Origin: Paenibacillus polymyxa | GTDB taxonomy: Bacteria; Bacillota; Bacilli; Paenibacillales; Paenibacillaceae | DNA length: 64,000 bases | Assembly: GCF_018614975.1 (NCBI RefSeq) | Contig: NZ_JAGGNR010000008.1 | Span: 248,001 to 312,000 of the forward strand | Direction of reading: 5' to 3' | Shown: one piece after another, positions 59,145 to 64,000 of the stretch | How positions within the stretch are numbered: position 1 is the stretch's first letter | Layout: the number at the start of each line of letters is the position of its first letter | The notes under the pieces: generated by a model | Seen by the model: only the letters and a program-made list of their open reading frames with translations | What the model was told of the DNA's origin: nothing | Database searches by the model: none | Program-made: the position numbers and the translations under genes

Positions 59145-60110
59145 CTATCCGTGCTGACGTGCCGCTTGACGTTCTGCAATACGAGATGTAATTAATCCGT
59201 GACTTTCATTGATCTCTTCCGGTGTGCACGCAGCTTTTAACTCATATACTTTCACCGGAGAACGGTCGATAATATCCAAAAACGAATCAAAAAATGTCAT
59301 GTCTTTACTATGGATGTATGGACACCAATGATCTGACAACCTTACGGTTTCATGAATATGCACGCCGACCACGTGATCAATCAAGGCATTAGCCTCACGT
59401 ACATTATCGTACAGCCCCATTCGATCCATCATCATGCCGTGACCAATATCGTACCAGAGACCAAGCGGCGCGCCCTTCATTTGTCCAATAATCGTTCCCG
59501 CTTCGTGCAAAGTCGGCATCTGGTAACAGCGTGAACGGGTCTCAATACCGAAATTCACCCCGTATCCTCGCTGCTCAGACAAGTTACATACCTCTTCCAG
59601 ACTCTCCTGAATCCGGCTAAGATAATGTGCGCTGCCATCTTCCCGCTTCTCCAGCATCTCTTGCCATAAAGATTGATATGCCGGGGAGTCCGGCCCCTGA
59701 TCGTGGTATATCTTTTTCAACACTTCATCTATGTTGTATTCAAACGGAACCTCACCCGGATGTACAACAACAGCCTTGGCCCCATAACGATGTGCGTACT
59801 CGGCTGAGCGAAGTATCAGTTCAATCGCCCGTTTGCGGCGCGGCTCATCATCGAACCCAAGCAGGACGGAATCCGTCCCGTAATCGGGATCAGCCACATG
59901 CGGGAATGTATTATGCACACTGGATATACCGATCTCTCCCCGTTCAATCATCGGTTCTATCGTCTGTAACATCTCTTCCGTTACGTTATAATTCAGCTCC
60001 ACCTGTCTGAATCCAAGAGACTTGATCTCTTCAATCATGCCTTGTCCGGTCGTATGACGTTTGATATTCCAACATGTTGAGAACGAATATTCCTGTTTGT
60101 CTGTATACAT
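59145..60110 (-). CDS. Sugar phosphate isomerase/epimerase family (xylose isomerase-like TIM barrel)
   Basis: This is a 321-residue AP-endonuclease-2/xylose-isomerase-like barrel. Metal and substrate residues expected of the family are visible: FRQVELNYNV near 35-44, GISSVHNTFPHVADPDYG, AKAVVVHPGEVPFEYN near 111-126, NFGIETRSRCYQMPTL with Glu, LWYDIGHGMMMDRM with Asp-His, and VVGVHIHETVRLSDHWCPY with His. It probably epimerises or isomerises a sugar. It ends the gene cluster that contains a sugar ABC importer and shares its direction, although a repeat separates it from the 572-residue gene. Confidence 0.85.
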   Translation of the reverse strand: MYTDKQEYSFSTCWNIKRHTTGQGMIEEIKSLGFRQVELNYNVTEEMLQTIEPMIERGEIGISSVHNTFPHVADPDYGTDSVLLGFDDEPRRKRAIELILRSAEYAHRYGAKAVVVHPGEVPFEYNIDEVLKKIYHDQGPDSPAYQSLWQEMLEKREDGSAHYLSRIQESLEEVCNLSEQRGYGVNFGIETRSRCYQMPTLHEAGTIIGQMKGAPLGLWYDIGHGMMMDRMGLYDNVREANALIDHVVGVHIHETVRLSDHWCPYIHSKDMTFFDSFLDIIDRSPVKVYELKAACTPEEINESHGLITSRIAERQAARQHG

Positions 60111-60176
60111 GATTGGTCCTCCTGTCTCTCATTCTATTGCCCATATTCATATTCCATTTATCTCTATCTATATAAA

Positions 60177-60255
60177 GGGAAAAATCCGGTGATAAAGGCG
60201 AACGCTACGCTTCTTCAGATCGGTTCTGCACTCTTCGTTCTCGTGTAAATGTTCA
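60177..60255 (-). repeat. Dispersed intergenic repeat, copy C (inverted)
   Basis: On the minus strand this reads ATTTACACGAGAACGAAGAG, TGCAGAACCGATCTGAAGAA, GCGTAGCGTTCGCCTTTATC and ACCGGATTTTTC in order. It shares the start and the GAAGAAGCG-AG-GTTCGCCT core with copies A and B. Confidence 0.7.
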
Positions 60256-60270
60256 GTTCATCTTATATAC

Positions 60271-61989
60271 CTATTTATTCCTCAAACCGTGGTCTTCACG
60301 GAGGGTCAATTCAAATCTCATCTTGTTTGCCGTCTTCCCAGGCACATGACGATAGATGATCTCCGCATGATTCACGTACATTAACACGGATGGCTCAGGT
60401 GCCTCAGCCTTCACGGTAAACGTAAGTCCAGGGAACTGCCATAACGCTGGTGTAATATCCTGCTGACGAAGGGATGGCCCTCTAATTTCAAAATAAACGT
60501 CGATCTCTTCCTCTGTATTTAATTCCACATCAATCGTTAACGAATCTGGCGTGAGATCCGCATCGAACGTCACTCCGCGCAGATGACTATTCCACCCCTC
60601 GCCTACCTCACGGCGGATCAGGCGAAGATAATAACGCTCACCCGTCTCCGTCTGCCAGTGGATCGTGGCTGGATGCATTTGGCCGTTGGTATTCACACTT
60701 CCCGACATGGCTCCAATCATCCGATGCTCTCCGATCCAGGCTTTGGCCGTACATCGATTCCGATTGGCCGTTGGATCATTGCGCTCGCACAGTTCCATGA
60801 ACCGTTTCTGCACAAGCCGATCCTCTTGATGAGCCTTGAAATACGGCACGGCTTCTGCGGGCACATCCACCCCAAGGAGTGCAATCAGTGGATCATGGCC
60901 TGACTCGCAGTTTATTCCTGCCAGATATTCATACCCTTCACCTAGCAAAAGATAAATAAATACACCGATTGAACTATGCTCTCGCATCTCCATGTCGTAC
61001 GCCCGAGAGAATGGGCCGGAGAGATTCTCCAGGTTGGCATTGTAATATAGCGCAATGTTATTCCACAGCCCGTGTTCAATCCGGTGCCCAATTTCAACTA
61101 AACGTTTGGTGAGTCCATACTTTCGATACATGCCAAGCACGGACAGATCCACCCCGTAATACGTTGTTGTATTGAATTCAGCGAATGTACCTTCGTACTG
61201 TTCAAACTCCTTCATCAATCCCTCCGCCTGTTCATCCGAATGCTGAATCCACTCTGTTCGGTTCAAGCGGTGACCATAGTAGTGGGTGATGAAAATATGC
61301 ATCAACTCAATATTGGTATTCATGGGGATTACGTCCGATAACCTGCGTTCTATTGACCCTTGAACAGCCAGTTCCATCGCATGGTCCATCCGTTTCATAA
61401 GTGTCTCCGGCAGTAGTTCGGCAAATTCGGCAGTTACGACCACACAGACACAAGCGATAAACTCGCGCCAGTTGGGATCATAGCTGATCCAGACCGGTGG
61501 CAGGACCTGATTCACTGCCGATTGAAAAAGGCGTTTCAGTTGTTTGGAATCTGCCGCCTCTGTGAGCAGAGAGCCATCTTCCTGTAGTTTATGGATAAAC
61601 TGCGCAGACACCTTCTCAAAGGTGCGTTCCAGGAAATAGGCCGTGCCTGGCGCAAAAGATTTCCAAGCATAGTGACCCGCTGGTGGATGCACATCATTGG
61701 GTCGGGTCGCGAAGGTTCCGTGATAGATCTCATCCGGATCGTCATATTGAACATCGAGCACCTTGTGGAACACCCGTATCGCACGTTCCACATCACCAGG
61801 CTCATTGCGAATTAACAACCCGAGCGCATAATGTGCACTGGCTCGTGTGCTGTGCTGCGATGAATCCTCTTCTTCGAAACTCCGAAGCAGATCTATTTCC
61901 TTGTCATAAAAGCTATCCATCATCAACATGGACTGATTCACAAGATACCGTTGCTCTTTCGACATCTTCTCTACCATTCGTTGTGTCAT
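60271..61989 (-). CDS. Protein of unknown family in a sugar-transport operon
   Basis: This is a 572-residue soluble protein without a signal peptide. Residues 1 to about 430 look helical and contain aromatic- and His-rich blocks (HPPAGHYAWKSFAPGTAYFL, ELMHIFITHYYGHRLNRTEW, FAEFNTTTYYGVDLSVLGMY, AYDMEMREHSSIGVFIYLLL), as in (alpha/alpha)6-toroid glycosidases and polysaccharide lyases. The last 140 residues are beta-rich (WQTETGERYYLRLIRREVGE, VELNTEEEIDVYFEIRGPSL). I do not recognise a named family. Its place 22 bases after a carbohydrate permease gene suggests cytoplasmic processing of the imported oligosaccharide. GGGAGG lies upstream of ATG 61989. Confidence 0.8.
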   Translation of the reverse strand: MTQRMVEKMSKEQRYLVNQSMLMMDSFYDKEIDLLRSFEEEDSSQHSTRASAHYALGLLIRNEPGDVERAIRVFHKVLDVQYDDPDEIYHGTFATRPNDVHPPAGHYAWKSFAPGTAYFLERTFEKVSAQFIHKLQEDGSLLTEAADSKQLKRLFQSAVNQVLPPVWISYDPNWREFIACVCVVVTAEFAELLPETLMKRMDHAMELAVQGSIERRLSDVIPMNTNIELMHIFITHYYGHRLNRTEWIQHSDEQAEGLMKEFEQYEGTFAEFNTTTYYGVDLSVLGMYRKYGLTKRLVEIGHRIEHGLWNNIALYYNANLENLSGPFSRAYDMEMREHSSIGVFIYLLLGEGYEYLAGINCESGHDPLIALLGVDVPAEAVPYFKAHQEDRLVQKRFMELCERNDPTANRNRCTAKAWIGEHRMIGAMSGSVNTNGQMHPATIHWQTETGERYYLRLIRREVGEGWNSHLRGVTFDADLTPDSLTIDVELNTEEEIDVYFEIRGPSLRQQDITPALWQFPGLTFTVKAEAPEPSVLMYVNHAEIIYRHVPGKTANKMRFELTLREDHGLRNK

Positions 61990-62011
61990 ATCATGCGACC
62001 TCCCGGGACTG

Positions 62012-62893
62012 TTAACCTTTTACAGCACCTACCATTACGCCACTGATAAAGTACCGCTGCAACCACGGATATACAAGCAGGATCGGTAACGTGGAGAATA
62101 TAACGCTGGCTGCTTTCAGACTCTCAGGCAGGACTTGAACGGCACCAATGCCTTCGTTCTGCATCAGTTCTGTAATCTGGTTCTGCTGAATCATCTGATA
62201 CAACTTCAATTGCAAAGGATATATCTCAGGCTTGGTAATATACATCAGTGCATCCTGGAAACCATTCCAGCGTCCTACGGCGTAGAACAGGCTCAGTGTT
62301 GCCATAACCGGAAGGGACAGCGGCAAGATAATGCGCATAAGTGTTCCGAAATGGCTGCTTCCATCAATTCCTGCTGCTTCTTCCAGACTTTCGGGAATAC
62401 CTCGGAAGAAGGTAATGAGGATGATCATGTAAAACGGACTAATCAATCCAGGCAGAATAAGTCCCCATGTGCTGTCGAGTAGATGCAGATTTTTGATCAG
62501 AATGTACTCGGGAATAATGCCCCCACTGAAGAACATCGTTACCACAATGACAAGCATGAACCACTTGCGCCCTTTCAGATTACTCTTCGCCAGTGGGTAA
62601 GCTGCTGCAATGGTCATCGCCATGCTTAGCACCGTACTCAGGACGGTCAGCCATATCGTATAGATAAGAGAACGAATCATCGATCCATCTGCAAATACTT
62701 TGGTATACGCCTCAAAGGATAACTCTTTGGGGAAAAAGGAAACCTCTCCTGAACCGATCGCCCGGTTTGAGCTTAGCGAGATCGCAATAATATGAATGAA
62801 TGGTGCAAGACACAGCACCATCGTAATGACAATAAGAATGACGTTTACCGTGTTGAATATTCGATTCGCCGTGTTTTCAGACATTTCACTCAC
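62012..62893 (-). CDS. Carbohydrate ABC transporter permease, LplC/MalG type
   Basis: This is a 293-residue membrane protein with six helices. The N-terminal helix carries FIHIIAISLSSNRAIGSGEV, and the coupling EAA loop reads ESLEEAAGIDGSSHFGTLMR near residues 175-194. The C-terminal block YPWLQRYFISGVMVGAVKG is the standard ending of the LplC subgroup, which imports complex saccharides in Paenibacillus. It pairs with the LplB-type permease 29 bases upstream. The operon has no ATPase gene, as is usual when a shared MsmX-type ATPase serves many importers. Confidence 0.93.
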   Translation of the reverse strand: MSEMSENTANRIFNTVNVILIVITMVLCLAPFIHIIAISLSSNRAIGSGEVSFFPKELSFEAYTKVFADGSMIRSLIYTIWLTVLSTVLSMAMTIAAAYPLAKSNLKGRKWFMLVIVVTMFFSGGIIPEYILIKNLHLLDSTWGLILPGLISPFYMIILITFFRGIPESLEEAAGIDGSSHFGTLMRIILPLSLPVMATLSLFYAVGRWNGFQDALMYITKPEIYPLQLKLYQMIQQNQITELMQNEGIGAVQVLPESLKAASVIFSTLPILLVYPWLQRYFISGVMVGAVKG

Positions 62894-62922
62894 TCCTTAC
62901 AGATCATATGTGATTCAATCCA

Positions 62923-63825
62923 CTACATAATGCTCTCATCGGTCAATTTCTTGGACGTATAGTTCGCTCCGAGTATGAAGACAAGTCCAACTAAAGCCTG
63001 GAACAAACCTACAGCTGTTGCGAGCGTAACCTGACCAGATTGTAAACCGACACGATAGACAAACGTGCTGAGCACATCCGAGTATTCACGTACAGCCACA
63101 TTTCCGATAATAAACGGTCGGTCGAACCCGATGGAGATCATGTTGCCGACATTGATGATCAATAAGGTAACAATCGTCGTTTTGATGCCTGGCAAGGAGA
63201 TGTGCCAGATTCTGCGTAGCCGACTTGCTCCATCCACTTCTGCCGCTTCGTACAGTTCCCGGTTAATCCCTGTCAGGGATGCCAGATACAGAATCGTACC
63301 CCAGCCAGCACTTTGCCACACGCCTACTGCAAGATACGTGAAGAGCCAATAGTTTTTGTCTGAAAGGAAAGGTAAAGGATCAAAGCCCATGCTCATCAAG
63401 ATATTGTTAATGAAACCGGATTGTGTACCGAATACCTGAAGTACGATCCCTCCAATAATCACCCACGAAATAAAGTGAGGAATGTACAGTAAGGTCTGTG
63501 CCAGCTTTTTGAACCAGGCCTTCTTCAGCTCGAACAATAAGATGGCCAGTACAAGTGGTGCCGGAAAGGAAACCAATAAATCCAGCATGTTAAGTACTAA
63601 AGTGTTGCGTAATGCAGTGTAAAATCCCTGATTTTGAAACACTTCTCTGAATGCATCTAGGCCAATCCACTCACTACCGGAGATCCCTTGAAAGAAGTTA
63701 AAATCCTTGAACGCAATCTGCACGCCATACATTGGCCCATACTTGAAAATAATGAAGTAGATCATGGGCAGCAGGAGCAACGCATATAGTTGCCAGTTTC
63801 TGCGGAAATAGATGCTTGTTTTCAT
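62923..63825 (-). CDS. Carbohydrate ABC transporter permease, LplB type
   Basis: This is a 300-residue permease of the LplB subgroup with six helices. The opening RRNWQLYALLLLPMIYFIIF is followed by KYGPMYGVQIAFKDFNFFQG, the HFISWVIIGGIVLQVFGTQS segment and the EAA loop ELYEAAEVDGASRLRRIWHI near 200-219. It ends GANYTSKKLTDESIM. I chose ATG 63825 because GGGGGGAAGG stands just upstream; the ORF could extend five codons. It is preceded by the binding-protein gene at the window edge. Confidence 0.93.
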   Translation of the reverse strand: MKTSIYFRRNWQLYALLLLPMIYFIIFKYGPMYGVQIAFKDFNFFQGISGSEWIGLDAFREVFQNQGFYTALRNTLVLNMLDLLVSFPAPLVLAILLFELKKAWFKKLAQTLLYIPHFISWVIIGGIVLQVFGTQSGFINNILMSMGFDPLPFLSDKNYWLFTYLAVGVWQSAGWGTILYLASLTGINRELYEAAEVDGASRLRRIWHISLPGIKTTIVTLLIINVGNMISIGFDRPFIIGNVAVREYSDVLSTFVYRVGLQSGQVTLATAVGLFQALVGLVFILGANYTSKKLTDESIM

Positions 63826-63936
63826 AAACCTTCCCCCCATGTCATTCAGGATTCTTCATCAAGGCGATGTTACCATCACCTTAATGAAATCCCTGTTCTT
63901 TGTTGTCATACACATTAGATGTGAACTCTACTCTAC

Positions 63937-64000
63937 TTATTTCATCGCATTGTAAGCTTCTGTACGTTCATCCAGGATTGCTTGACCACCGCTTGCCATG
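63937..64000 (-). CDS. Extracellular solute-binding protein, C-terminal end (partial)
   Basis: Only the last 20 or so codons lie in the window. The frame ends in ASGGQAILDERTEAYNAMK then TAA (63937-63939). A C-terminus with AILDERTEAYNAMK fits the end of type-1 sugar-binding lipoproteins (LplA/YtcQ-like), and the next genes are LplB- and LplC-type permeases, the standard order. The 110-base gap to the first permease could hold a partial terminator, but I see none that is strong. Confidence 0.75.
   Translation of the reverse strand, partial: MASGGQAILDERTEAYNAMK

Noticed and set aside
1..64000. CRISPR arrays, tRNA/rRNA genes, prophage or complete insertion sequences
   Set aside because: I looked for regularly spaced repeats, cloverleaf-like segments, phage structural genes and transposases and saw none. 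The dispersed repeats are few and irregular.

Overview
The window reads as chromosomal DNA of a spore-forming, low-to-mid G+C Gram-positive, most likely Paenibacillus. The grounds are GerA-type germination genes, Asp23/Gls24, Bce-type peptide-sensing modules, LplB/LplC-type sugar permeases, strong Shine-Dalgarno sequences with frequent TTG/GTG starts, and U-tailed hairpin terminators. This assignment is inferred from gene content, not from a marker gene. Most genes are on the minus strand. I see no rRNA, tRNA, CRISPR, prophage or intact insertion sequence.

Layout. 1-7 kb: an ABC-F ATPase cut by the window edge, a SET-domain protein, a DUF1349 protein, a scrambled disulfide-oxidoreductase remnant, an osmoprotectant/ergothioneine-type ABC transporter, and a TetR gene fused by deletion to a broken NmrA-like gene. 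7-20 kb: an IscA-like protein, a VanY-type carboxypeptidase, a nitroreductase, a split gerA cluster (gerAB facing gerAA-gerAC with no spacer), a GyrI-like protein, an M29 aminopeptidase, an acyl-CoA ligase, and an aldo/keto reductase divergent from an AraC regulator. 20-30 kb: Asp23, an AI-2E family exporter, an OmpR/HAMP-kinase pair, a complete Bce-type module (kinase, regulator, ATPase, permease) and a NagZ-like lipoprotein. 30-41 kb: an Old Yellow Enzyme, 2,3-butanediol dehydrogenase with a divergent LacI regulator and twin operators, a decayed 2-hydroxyacid dehydrogenase, a TetR/MFS pair with matched operators, an SRPBCC protein, an HD-GYP protein and a UbiD decarboxylase. 41-51 kb: a MacB-like ABC transporter with its two-component system, an MtaD-like deaminase, a methyltransferase/saccharopine-dehydrogenase pair divergent from a LuxR regulator, and the wreck of a Fur-controlled siderophore locus. 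51-64 kb: yidC with an upstream leader ORF, a DUF4173 membrane protein, an SgrR-like regulator, a PadR plus HAAS-SEDS pair, a P-loop kinase, and a sugar ABC operon ending in a protein of unknown family and a TIM-barrel isomerase.

The most interesting system is the yidC leader (about 52145-52495, minus). A short ORF with its own promoter and a near-perfect Shine-Dalgarno encodes one N-terminal membrane segment, then a basic stretch followed by an acidic DEDEPD cluster. Two codons after that cluster a perfect 10-bp hairpin begins whose far arm contains part of the yidC Shine-Dalgarno. This is the logic of Bacillus subtilis MifM, an arrest peptide that senses membrane insertion and controls YidC2, but with a different sequence and a 64-nt overlap with yidC.

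A second theme is decay by internal deletion. At least four loci carry deletion or rearrangement scars that join pieces of single genes or adjacent genes. A family of dispersed intergenic repeats is also present in three copies.
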